A stretch of 8,441 bases of DNA from Gemmatimonadota bacterium (GCA_019348265.1 JAHWJV010000132.1:1-8441); one strand, 5' to 3'. Shown: positions 1 to 5,934, counted from the stretch's first letter. Numbers and translations are program-made. Notes: generated from the sequence alone by a model not told the origin.

Positions 1-395
1 AGAAGGACCCCTGGGGGATCCCGGTGCTGCGCATCCACGCCACGTGGGGGGACAACGAGCTGAAGATGCGGGAGGACATGAAGGCGCAGGCCGCGGAGAT
101 CCTGGAGGCGGCGGGATGCACCAACGTGGCCGCGTACGACAGCCTTCCCGGTGGCGCGCCCGACGTCCACCCGGGCGGCGCCATTCACGAGATGGGAACG
201 GCGCGCATGGGGCGCGATCCGAGGACCAGTGTCCTGAACGGCAACAACCAGGTCTGGGACGCGCCGAACGTCTACGTCACCGACGGTGCGTGCATGACGA
301 GCTGCCCGAACCAGAACCCGAGCATCACCTTCATGGCCATGACTGCCCGAGCGTGCGACCATGCCGTGCAGGAAATGAAGCGCAGGAACCTGTAG
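1..395 (+). CDS. GMC family flavin oxidoreductase, C-terminal fragment
   Basis: This is the last 130 residues of a glucose-methanol-choline (GMC) oxidoreductase; the FAD-binding N-terminus lies outside the window. The frame is open from base 3, so the GTG at 24 is internal. Visible are the GMC C-terminal domain motif IHEMGTARMG with the catalytic His (fragment residue 62), then a DxxTSVLN stretch, the strand NVYVTDGA, and NPSITFMAMTAR, whose Asn (residue 105) sits where the family has its second catalytic His/Asn. The HEMGTARMG form resembles sugar- and glycoside-oxidising members (glucoside 3-dehydrogenase or gluconate 2-dehydrogenase-like large subunits) more than choline or alcohol oxidases; that is my inference. 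The gene ends in TAG, 44 bases before a DUF1080 gene on the same strand, so they are probably co-transcribed. A joint role in making and cleaving 3-keto-glycosides is plausible. The family is secure, the substrate is not. Confidence 0.9.
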   Translation, partial: KDPWGIPVLRIHATWGDNELKMREDMKAQAAEILEAAGCTNVAAYDSLPGGAPDVHPGGAIHEMGTARMGRDPRTSVLNGNNQVWDAPNVYVTDGACMTSCPNQNPSITFMAMTARACDHAVQEMKRRNL

Positions 396-439
396 ACGGC
401 GGACTCCCTGTTCGACGGGCCTTCAATACGGACGGATAC

Positions 440-1180
440 ATGCCTTCAGCGCGGTTCCCGATCGCCCTCCGCTACCTCGTCGTGGCGCTGCTTTGCGCGG
501 TACCACTCCCCGCGCTGGGTCAGGGTGCGCCCGCTGCCCCGCGCGCTTTCATCGACGGCACGGGGCCGGGGTGGAGAACGCTCGGTGAGGCCGACTTCGT
601 CGATGTAAACGGCCACGCCGACACCTGGAGCTGGCGCGGGGACCTGCTGGTGAGCACCGGCGAGCCGATCGGTGTGATGCGCACGCGCGACACGGTCGCC
701 AACTTCGAGATCGTCGTCGAGTGGCGCCATCTGCGCTCCGCCGGCAACTCGGGCCTCTTCGTCTGGGTGCCGGCTACGGCGCTCGCCGCGCTCGCGCCCG
801 GTGTGCTCCCCAAGGCCGGGATCGAGGTCCAGATGCTCGACCATGGCTACGCCGCGCAGCACCAGCAGCGAACCGGGACGGTGGCGGACTGGTTCACCAC
901 CAACGGCGACATATTCGCGGTCGGCGAGTCGAAGCTGCAGCCCTTCGCCCCGACCTCGCCGAACGGCTCGCGCAGCTTCCCGCGGAAGCAGCTCGGCAGG
1001 GGCGTGGGCGAGTGGAACCACTACTACGTTCGCGGGATCAATGGCGAGGTCCGGCTCTGGGTGAATGGCGAGGAAGTCTCCGGAGGGAGCGGGGCCCAGC
1101 CCCGCACGGGTTATCTCTGCCTCGAGGCCGAGGGGTCGCCGATCGAGTTCAGGAACATCCGCCTACGCGAGCTGCCGTGA
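440..1180 (+). CDS. Secreted DUF1080 / 3-keto-disaccharide hydrolase-type protein
   Basis: A 246-residue protein of the DUF1080 family (PF06439, now called 3-keto-disaccharide hydrolase), a jelly-roll domain related to concanavalin-like lectins and glucanases. Residues 1-28 form a Sec signal peptide (hydrophobic YLVVALLCAVPLPALG, cleavage near ALG-QG). Family landmarks follow in order: NSGLFVW (103-109), GIEVQMLD (127-134), GEWNHYYVR (190-198), the lectin-like strand VRLWVNGEEV (204-213), and a closing GYLCLEAEGSPIEFRNIRLRELP segment typical of the family C-terminus. The ATG at 440 was chosen because it directly precedes the signal peptide; only a weak purine stretch lies upstream, and further extension reads arginine-rich non-coding sequence. 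Characterised members cleave glycosides already oxidised at C3, which fits the GMC dehydrogenase immediately upstream. The stop overlaps the next gene's GTG start. The family is confident; the exact substrate is unknown. Confidence 0.88.
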   Translation: MPSARFPIALRYLVVALLCAVPLPALGQGAPAAPRAFIDGTGPGWRTLGEADFVDVNGHADTWSWRGDLLVSTGEPIGVMRTRDTVANFEIVVEWRHLRSAGNSGLFVWVPATALAALAPGVLPKAGIEVQMLDHGYAAQHQQRTGTVADWFTTNGDIFAVGESKLQPFAPTSPNGSRSFPRKQLGRGVGEWNHYYVRGINGEVRLWVNGEEVSGGSGAQPRTGYLCLEAEGSPIEFRNIRLRELP

Positions 1181-1725
1181 AGATTCGTCTGAGATTCTCC
1201 ACACCGGGGACACCGCGCTGCACCTCGCATGTTTACATGCTCGCGTTCGCCCTGCTGGCCGGCTGCGTACCCGGAGGCCGGGCCAATCCCGGCGCCAGTG
1301 CAGGCGCCCCCTCGGCCGCCGAGCTCCCGGTGATTCAGGCGGCCCAGGCGCTCTTCGCCGGGATGGAGGCGCGAGACACCGCGGCACTGCGCCGCCTGTT
1401 CACCGCGGATGCTCGTATCGTCTCGGTCCGCGTGCAGCCCGGATCGGAGCCGGTGGTTCAAACGCGACCGATGGCCGATTTCGTCGCCTCCGTCGGGCGG
1501 AGCACGGAGGTGCTGCGGGAGCGGATGTGGGACCCGCGCGTGGAGGTGGAGGGCGAGATGGCGACGCTCTGGGCCCCGTACGACTTCCACCAGGGTGCGC
1601 GCTTCACCCACTGCGGCATCGACGCGTTCGACTTCGTCCGCTCCGGCGGTGCTTGGAAGATCGTCGCTCTCACCTACACCGTGCGCACCACGGGGTGTGA
1701 AACCCCACCGGCTACCCGGGAGTAG
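1177..1725 (+). CDS. NTF2/SnoaL-like lipoprotein
   Basis: A 182-residue protein starting at GTG 1177, whose GTGA overlaps the TGA stop of the DUF1080 gene, an arrangement typical of translational coupling. The N-terminus has basic residues (KIRLRF), a short hydrophobic stretch and the lipobox LLAGC with Cys at residue 30, so the mature protein is probably a membrane-anchored lipoprotein. A Gly/Ala/Pro/Ser linker follows. Residues from about 48 form a cone-shaped NTF2/SnoaL-like (DUF4440-type) domain: a helix IQAAQALFAGMEARDTAALRRLF, then strands ending in a WKIVALTYTV segment characteristic of the fold. An ATG at 1237 would give too short a signal without positive charge, so GTG is preferred. 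Family members range from enzymes to ligand-binding proteins, and no catalytic pair can be assigned. Co-expression with the oxidative sugar genes is likely; the role is unknown. Confidence 0.75.
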   Translation: MKIRLRFSTPGTPRCTSHVYMLAFALLAGCVPGGRANPGASAGAPSAAELPVIQAAQALFAGMEARDTAALRRLFTADARIVSVRVQPGSEPVVQTRPMADFVASVGRSTEVLRERMWDPRVEVEGEMATLWAPYDFHQGARFTHCGIDAFDFVRSGGAWKIVALTYTVRTTGCETPPATRE

Positions 1726-1731
1726 GGCCAG

Positions 1732-1785
1732 GCGAGAAATGCGAAGCGGGGCCCCGCAATCCGGGGCCCCGCTTCGCATTCTCGC
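1732..1785. terminator. Long near-perfect hairpin between convergent genes, probable bidirectional terminator
   Basis: Arms 1739-1756 and 1762-1779 pair perfectly over 18 bp around a five-base loop (1757-1761). The stem continues for six more pairs (1732-1737 with 1780-1785) after a single bulged A at 1738. It starts 7 bases after the plus-strand lipoprotein stop and ends 27 bases from the minus-strand isomerase stop, so it can serve both transcripts. There is no T-run on either side, so it would act as a hairpin-only terminator, a 3' end stabiliser, or a barrier to converging transcription. Confidence 0.72.
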
Positions 1786-1811
1786 ACGGGGGAGCGTGAT
1801 CTAGCGGACGC

Positions 1812-2834
1812 TCAGGAGTTCAGCGCGCGCTTCGCGAACTCGATCGTCCGGGCGAGCTCCGCCATGACGTTGGAGCCCGGGGGGATCGGGTGCTCCAGCT
1901 CTATGGTCGCCTGAAAGGTGTATTTCTGGTCCCGCATCAGGCGCAGGATGTCCGCGATCGGCGTATCGCCCTCGCCCCACGGGGTGTTCGGACCCTGGTT
2001 CTTCTTCCGGTCCTTGATGTGGAGGTTCGTAATGCGGTGCGCGTATTCGCGGATGAACGGCTCCGGTGACACGTTGTTTCCGGCGATCCAATGTCCGATG
2101 TCGACATTGGCCCCGTTGAAAGGGGAGTAGAAGAACGCCTGCTCGTACGAGCCGGGACGGCCGAACGCCTCCACCTCAGTGACCGCCGCGTGCCCGTGGT
2201 AGCCGATCATGATGCGGTGCTTGCTGGCGATCTGGCCCAGCCGCTTGGTGTGGCTCAACGGCGGCTCGGTGGTGATCGCCTCCGCGCCCAGCGCCTTTGC
2301 CACCTCGAAGATGTACGCCGCCTCGTCGTCGCTGAGATTCGCCGTGAGGTCGGGGAATTTCACTAGCTGGATGTTCACGCCGGCCGTTTCGTACATCCGG
2401 CGCAGCTCCTTGTACCGGTCCATCGACTGCGAGAGACGCCAGCGGGTGACCTGCTCCGCGCGCTGCCGCTGCGCCGCTTGCCGCGCGGCGGCGGCGGGTG
2501 AACCGGCAGGGCCGTTGGGGGGCAGAGCGGGCGCTTCTGGGAGCCCCGCGAAGCCCTCGATAGACGGACCCCGCAGCTCCACCCAGCTGAGGCCGAGCTG
2601 TAGCATCGCCCGCAGCGTCTCCTCGGCGCTCGTGAACTGCCCGCGGACGGAGTATGGCGCGTTGATGCCGAGCCGCACCCCGTTGATGGTGGAGTTTGGC
2701 TTGGCGGCCTGCTGCATCGCGGAGGCGTCGGACACGAGCCCGGGGGCGAACGCGTAGGTGCCCGCCGCGGCGGTGGCGGCGCCGCTGATGAATCCGCGCC
2801 GGGTCAGCCCAGCGGTCGTGTTGCCTGATTCCAT
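1812..2834 (-). CDS. Tat-exported TIM-barrel sugar isomerase/epimerase
   Basis: A 340-residue protein of the xylose isomerase-like TIM-barrel family (AP endonuclease family 2, PF01261). The ATG at 2834 has an AGGGGA ribosome binding site 8 bases upstream (2843-2848) and places a twin-arginine signal at the N-terminus: TRRGFIS (11-17), then an Ala-rich hydrophobic segment to about residue 40. Likely metal-site and active-site residues fall on the expected strand ends: YHGH (212-215), DIGHW (245-249), HIKD (272-275), GEGD (287-290) and IELEH (311-315). Such enzymes interconvert keto/aldo sugars or epimerise sugars with a divalent metal. Export by Tat implies folding with its metal in the cytoplasm and action in the periplasm, matching the exported neighbours. 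Residues about 98-129 form an Ala/Pro/Gln/Arg-rich insertion of low complexity. The gene follows the sialidase-like gene after a 162-base gap. The family is firm; the substrate is not known. Confidence 0.9.
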   Translation of the reverse strand: MESGNTTAGLTRRGFISGAATAAAGTYAFAPGLVSDASAMQQAAKPNSTINGVRLGINAPYSVRGQFTSAEETLRAMLQLGLSWVELRGPSIEGFAGLPEAPALPPNGPAGSPAAAARQAAQRQRAEQVTRWRLSQSMDRYKELRRMYETAGVNIQLVKFPDLTANLSDDEAAYIFEVAKALGAEAITTEPPLSHTKRLGQIASKHRIMIGYHGHAAVTEVEAFGRPGSYEQAFFYSPFNGANVDIGHWIAGNNVSPEPFIREYAHRITNLHIKDRKKNQGPNTPWGEGDTPIADILRLMRDQKYTFQATIELEHPIPPGSNVMAELARTIEFAKRALNS

Positions 2835-2918
2835 GTTCTTCGTCCCCTGGGAGAGTTGTGTCGAGCGAGGGCTGGACTTCTGCGACTGGACCGGCCTCGC
2901 GCGTGCCGGCGCTGCATG

Positions 2919-2930
2919 CAGGTTAACCTG
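2919..2930. promoter_or_regulatory. Perfect 12-bp palindrome upstream of the isomerase gene
   Basis: CAGGTTAACCTG is its own reverse complement and lies 85 bases upstream of the isomerase ATG, in the 162-base gap after the sialidase-like gene. It contains one of the few AT-rich cores in this gap. A dimeric repressor or activator site is possible; no promoter elements can be placed around it with confidence. Confidence 0.3.
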
Positions 2931-2974
2931 ATCGCGCCCGTCGGGAAACGCCCCGCGGACACTCATTGCTGGAA

Positions 2975-2998
2975 GGCGGCCGGCGATCCCCGGCCGTC
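2975..2998 (-). terminator. GC-rich hairpin at the sialidase-like gene 3' end
   Basis: CGGCCGG (2977-2983) pairs with CCGGCCG (2990-2996) around a six-base loop, with two further outer pairs including one G-T. The hairpin overlaps the stop codon of the minus-strand sialidase-like gene. No T-run follows, so termination is uncertain; it could reduce read-through into the isomerase gene or stabilise the upstream message. Confidence 0.35.
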
Positions 2999-4322
2999 AA
3001 CGGCCGTCCCGGATCCAGGCCTCGTCGAAAGTGGCGTGTTTCACCGTCTTCCGGTCGGGCGCACCCGGACCGTTCGGGTAGAAAAAGCTGTACGTCGCGT
3101 GCAGCTTTCCGTCCCGTCCCTCGATGATCGCCGGATAGTGGGCGGTCCTGGGACGAGGGCTTTCGTCGAGCTCGATGCGCCTGGTCCACGGCCACGTCTT
3201 TCCTTCGTCCTCGGAAAGGGAGACGGAGAGGCGATGACGACCCGACTCGACGTCGTTGTAGATCATGACCCAGTGGCCGTTGCGCAGGGTGACGACGTCG
3301 GCGGCCGAGCCGGAGTTGGGCAGCTCCGAGTCGACGACGGTGCTCCACGTCTTCCCATCGTCGCTCGAGCGGCTCACGTGCAGGCGCTTGGGCGCGGGGC
3401 CGTTGTCCCGCATGTACGCCACCAGCTCGCCGGAGCGGGTCTGCGCGATCGCCGGCTGAATGTTGCCGGCGCCCACCAGCGGCGTGCTGAACTGCCAGGT
3501 GGCGCCGCGGTCGTCCGTGTAGGCCATCAAAGAAAAGCTGAAGCCGTCGGAGTAGAGCGGCAGGATCATGCGTCCGGAGCGGGTGATCACCGGCTTGTTG
3601 CGCGTTTGCCAGCCCATCCGCTGGAAGTACGGGTAGCCGAGCTGCCGCTCCTCGTACGTCCCGTCTTCACGGTACAGCCGCCCCGCGCGCAGCATGTCTT
3701 CCCCCCGCGCCTTGGCCATCGTCTCGGCGCTCCAGCGCTGGAACGCCTCCGTGCTCGCAACGGTCCCGAGCCGCGCCCGCTGAACCTCCAGCTGCGCCGC
3801 CACGGATTGGACGAAGCGGTCGTTCGGCTGAATGCCGCGCTCCGCCTTGTCACCCGGCTTCACCAGCAGGTCGTCCTGCCAATCCCAGGTCGGCGCCCCC
3901 GTCATCTCGAGGTAGCGGTCGCTGACCCGGTACTTGAGCAGCGAAGTCTCCCACTGGTTGGCGAGCACCGCGTACCAGAGGAGCCAGAGCCGGTCGCGCT
4001 TGTCGACGAAGAGCACCGGGTTGATGTCGGGGAAGCCGTCCACGTCCGCGAGCAAGAACGGCTCGCTCCATCGGTCGCTGCCCGCCTTCCTCCGCGCCCC
4101 CATGATCCGCACGTCGTCAGCCCAGCGCTCGCCATGCCCCTGGAACCAGGCCACCAGCAGGTCTCCATTCGACAGCTCCTCGATCGTCGAGCCGTGAACG
4201 TGGAGATCCTGAACGGGGAAGATGTCTTCGGCGACCAGGCGCTGGAGCTGCGCGGCGGCGGGGCGGGGCAGGGCGATCAGGAGTAGCGCGGCGACCACTG
4301 CGATCCGTTGCAACAGGCGCAT
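2997..4322 (-). CDS. Secreted sialidase-like (BNR/Asp-box) beta-propeller protein
   Basis: A 441-residue protein with a Sec signal peptide (MRLLQRIAVVAALLLIALPRPAAA, cleavage near AAA-Q at 24/25) and a sialidase-type propeller (BNR repeat, PF13088-like). Three Asp-box motifs of the S-x-D-x-G-x-T-W form are visible at TDDRGATW (269-276), SSDDGKTW (319-326) and SEDEGKTW (370-377). Other landmarks are STIEELSNGDLLVAWFQG near the start, RSGELVAYMRDNG (296-308) with a candidate active-site Arg, and YPAIIEGRDGKLHATYSF near the end. The canonical FRIP motif of GH33 sialidases is not seen, so true sialidase activity is unproven; other exo-glycosidases or lyases share the fold. A helical insertion without Asp boxes lies at about 136-235. 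The ATG at 4322 has GGAG 6 bases upstream (4329-4332). It precedes the isomerase gene, suggesting it releases a glycan unit that the neighbours process. Confidence 0.85.
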   Translation of the reverse strand: MRLLQRIAVVAALLLIALPRPAAAQLQRLVAEDIFPVQDLHVHGSTIEELSNGDLLVAWFQGHGERWADDVRIMGARRKAGSDRWSEPFLLADVDGFPDINPVLFVDKRDRLWLLWYAVLANQWETSLLKYRVSDRYLEMTGAPTWDWQDDLLVKPGDKAERGIQPNDRFVQSVAAQLEVQRARLGTVASTEAFQRWSAETMAKARGEDMLRAGRLYREDGTYEERQLGYPYFQRMGWQTRNKPVITRSGRMILPLYSDGFSFSLMAYTDDRGATWQFSTPLVGAGNIQPAIAQTRSGELVAYMRDNGPAPKRLHVSRSSDDGKTWSTVVDSELPNSGSAADVVTLRNGHWVMIYNDVESGRHRLSVSLSEDEGKTWPWTRRIELDESPRPRTAHYPAIIEGRDGKLHATYSFFYPNGPGAPDRKTVKHATFDEAWIRDGR

Positions 4323-4379
4323 GTCTGACTCCGGAGCCGGGGTGGGGCGTAGGAAGAGATCGGATCAGCTCGGACCCGC

Positions 4380-4748
4380 TCAGCGCGCCGCCTCGACGAG
4401 CCAGTCCATGGCGGACCTGAAATCGCGGAACTGCTCCATCGGCCGTTGCGACAGCCGGGCCATGGCCGCGAAGGAGAGCTGCGCGATCGTGGGAAGCCCA
4501 CAGACGGCGCGGGCGCGGACGTGCGGGCGGTTTTCCTCCAGCGCGCGCCGCAGCACCGACACATTCTGTAGAGTGTAGGGCACCCCCTCGAGGTTGATCA
4601 GCAGGAGCGCCGATCGCAGTGGCTGAGAGCGGATCAGTATTCCCGCCTCAGCGACCACCGCCCGGAGCTCCTCCGTCGACTCGATCCTTGAAAAGTTGCA
4701 GTGCAGTATCTGGACGTCGCGATGCTGGATGAACCGGATGCGGCTCAT
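4380..4748 (-). CDS. SpoIIAA/STAS-like small protein
   Basis: A 122-residue soluble protein, starting MSRIRFIQHRDVQILHCNFS. It alternates strands and helices in a pattern I associate with SpoIIAA-like (STAS/SEC14-type) small proteins: an N-terminal strand, a helix ELRAVVAEAGILIRSQP (28-43), a buried strand ALLLINLEGV (47-56), a helix QNVSVLRRALEEN (61-73), a strand VRARAVCGLP, and a final segment QFRDFRSAMDWLVEA matching the common 'F.s..eA..WL' ending. There are no transmembrane segments. An upstream in-frame ATG at 4799 would add 17 Gly/Ser-rich residues and overlap the receiver gene's stop by 11 bases; neither start has a clear ribosome binding site, so the compact start was chosen. Being directly downstream of a response regulator, it may be a partner in signalling or stress response, by analogy to anti-sigma antagonist STAS domains. 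It has no certain phospho-Ser. Confidence 0.72.
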   Translation of the reverse strand: MSRIRFIQHRDVQILHCNFSRIESTEELRAVVAEAGILIRSQPLRSALLLINLEGVPYTLQNVSVLRRALEENRPHVRARAVCGLPTIAQLSFAAMARLSQRPMEQFRDFRSAMDWLVEAAR

Positions 4749-4788
4749 GCTCTGCTCGGCCGATCCCGAGCGAGGCCCGCCACTCCGG

Positions 4789-5220
4789 CTACCGCCCATC
4801 CGGGCGCGCTACGCGGTTGAAGAGCAGCCGCGTCTCGAGCAGCATCCGCACTCGCAGCAGCAGCTCGGGCACGTCGAACGGCTTCGCCAGGAAGTCCTTC
4901 GCGCCCCAGGTGAGCGCCCGGAGCTTCACCTCGACGTCCTGGTTGCCCGTCACCACCAGGATCGGGAGATACTCCTCGTCCGGAACGACCTCGTGAAGCT
5001 CCTCGATGATGTCCATGCCGTGCACGCCCGGCATGTTCATGTCCATGATGATGAGATCGGGCGCTTCGCTGCGGTAGAGATCCACCACCTCGGGCGAGCG
5101 CGTCGTCGTCAGCACGTTCGTGTAGCCGCCATTCGTCAGTGCGGCCTCAATGATCGCGATGACGTGCGGCTCATCATCGACGACCAGGATTTTCGCCGAT
5201 AGGGTCGCGCCTGGCTCCAT
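4789..5220 (-). CDS. Stand-alone response regulator receiver domain protein
   Basis: A 143-residue single-domain CheY-like receiver. All key residues are present: acidic pair D15-D16 in LVVDDEP, phospho-acceptor D60 in LIIMDMNMPG, T91 in LVVTGNQD, and K113-P114 in FLAKPF. The domain occupies about residues 9-128. The tail LLLRVRMLLETRLLFNRVARPDGR resembles the helix that in RpfG-type regulators leads into an HD-GYP domain, but the protein ends there, so it has no output domain of its own. No histidine kinase is encoded in the window. The following SpoIIAA/STAS-like gene is adjacent or overlapping, so the two are probably translated together. No strong ribosome binding site precedes the ATG at 5220. 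It likely relays phosphoryl groups or acts by protein contact. Confidence 0.9.
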   Translation of the reverse strand: MEPGATLSAKILVVDDEPHVIAIIEAALTNGGYTNVLTTTRSPEVVDLYRSEAPDLIIMDMNMPGVHGMDIIEELHEVVPDEEYLPILVVTGNQDVEVKLRALTWGAKDFLAKPFDVPELLLRVRMLLETRLLFNRVARPDGR

Positions 5221-5272
5221 GGATCAGCGTATCGGGGTGGCTGGGGTGACCTGCGCGGAGCGTCAGGATCCG

Positions 5273-5644
5273 CTAGTGCGCTTCGGCGCGTGTTTCCCGC
5301 TCCTTCGAATCTAGCTGCTGTGGGGGTGCCTCGTCGATGATCCGCCGCGAAACGGGCTCCGCACTGCCGAGATATCCCGCGAGAGCCGCCTCATCGCAGT
5401 TCTCCCAGTCTCCAGGGACCGGTGCGAGCCGACGCTTCTCAGCCGAGCACTCGAAGCAGAGCCAGCCGCCCTCCATACCCGGCGTCAGCGTGAACGCTCT
5501 GCGACGGCGATCACCCGGATAGCTGGGGTCCGGCCGTTTGCGCCGCTCGTTCGGCACCGACGGCTCGGCCGTCCGCGTGGTGGGGACCACGTGCCAGACC
5601 TGCCATGCGACCCCCGAGGCGTCGGTATACTCTCGTAGCGCCAA
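5273..5644 (-). CDS. Small hypothetical protein with Gly-Gly-Trp motif
   Basis: A 123-residue protein that I cannot name. It begins with REYTDASGVAWQVWHVVP, a short two-strand pattern, followed by a charged linker (22-50, Arg/Pro rich), a core GMEGGWLCFECSAEKRRLAPVP (56-77) and GDWENCDEAALAGYL (78-92), then a polar tail. The combination 'REY.D..G..W.VW...P' with 'GGWL.FE....KRRL.P.P..W' is a pattern I recall from small proteins in Gemmatimonadota; this is memory, not a search. There are no membrane segments or signal peptide. Cys63 and Cys66 form a CFEC pair. The start codon is TTG at 5644, preceded by a purine-rich GAGAGAGGGAG stretch that could serve as ribosome binding site; no later ATG keeps the conserved N-terminus. 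It stands 52 bases upstream of the receiver gene on the same strand. Confidence 0.6.
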   Translation of the reverse strand: MALREYTDASGVAWQVWHVVPTTRTAEPSVPNERRKRPDPSYPGDRRRRAFTLTPGMEGGWLCFECSAEKRRLAPVPGDWENCDEAALAGYLGSAEPVSRRIIDEAPPQQLDSKERETRAEAH

Positions 5645-5898
5645 GGCTCCCTCTCTCGCTGGTCTTCGTAGAGTCCGTGACGTCGCAGCAAGCGACGTGC
5701 CGAACGGTATTTAGAGCACGTGGATCGTCAGCCGAAGGCGCATGCGGGCGCCGAGCCGGCGCTCCCGCTCGACCGTGAGCAGGCGGCCCGCGCGTTCGCC
5801 TTCTGCCGCATCGCCGACGCAGGGGTCGACCAGCGCGGCAGAGGTTGGTGATCTGCTCTCGGAGCGGCTCCTGGGTCCGGGAGCGGAAGCCGTTCCCC
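5645..5898. other. Divergent intergenic region with possible decayed minus-strand gene end
   Basis: About 290 bases separate the TTG of the small hypothetical gene from the MarR ATG; this is their distal part. On the minus strand a frame ending in TAA at 5711-5713 reads LVDPCVGDAAEGERAG then RLLTVERERRLGARMRLRL with high GC third positions. Upstream of about 5835 that frame loses coding quality, while a neighbouring frame reads EPLREQITNLCRAG. This could be the broken end of a gene, but the opposite strand is also open with similar third-position bias, so coding is not established. Confidence 0.25.
5680..5698. repeat. Short perfect hairpin
   Basis: ACGTCGC (5680-5686) and GCGACGT (5692-5698) form a perfect 7-bp stem with a five-base loop AGCAA. 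It lies between the TTG start of the small hypothetical gene and the possible decayed minus-strand reading frame. It could be a terminator for that remnant or part of the 5' leader of the hypothetical gene. No T-run is present on the minus strand. Confidence 0.3.
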
Positions 5899-5927
5899 TT
5901 GCATTCAGGTGTGATAACACTTAAATT
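5899..5927 (+). promoter_or_regulatory. Candidate sigma-70-type promoter of the MarR gene
   Basis: TTGCAT (5899-5904) and TAAATT (5922-5927) are separated by 17 bases and resemble weak -35 and -10 boxes. This is the most AT-rich stretch nearby. The predicted start of transcription would fall at or within a few bases of the ATG at 5935, giving a leaderless or nearly leaderless message, consistent with the absence of a Shine-Dalgarno sequence there. GATAAC (5913-5918) is an alternative -10. Confidence 0.4.
5907..5922. promoter_or_regulatory. Candidate MarR operator (imperfect 16-bp palindrome)
   Basis: AGGTGT, GATA, ACACTT: the six-base arms pair except for one G/T position. The site fills the spacer between the candidate promoter boxes, just upstream of the MarR ATG. 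MarR proteins commonly bind 16-20-bp palindromes in their own promoters, so autorepression is the simplest reading. Confidence 0.4.
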
Positions 5928-5934
5928 CCTGCCC

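Noticed and set aside
44..439. N-terminal extension of the DUF1080 frame back to base 44
   Set aside because: It reads Gly/Arg/His-rich sequence over the GMC coding region; the signal peptide begins at the ATG at 440.
1065..1779. Overlapping open frames on both strands across the lipoprotein gene
   Set aside because: They lack domains and have Arg/Gly/Pro-biased composition; the lipoprotein frame has a lipobox and an NTF2-like ending.
2835..2966. N-terminal 44-residue extension of the isomerase
   Set aside because: It would bury the twin-arginine signal inside the protein; the ATG at 2834 has a ribosome binding site and puts the signal at the N-terminus.
2856..4286. 476-codon plus-strand open frame antisense to the sialidase-like gene
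   Set aside because: It is rich in Arg, His, Pro and Val without any recognisable domain, and lies opposite a gene with signal peptide and Asp boxes; long antisense frames are common in GC-rich DNA.
5845..5934. 30-residue N-terminal extension of the MarR protein
   Set aside because: It crosses the AT-rich promoter-like stretch and is unlike MarR N-termini; ATG 5935 gives the usual length.
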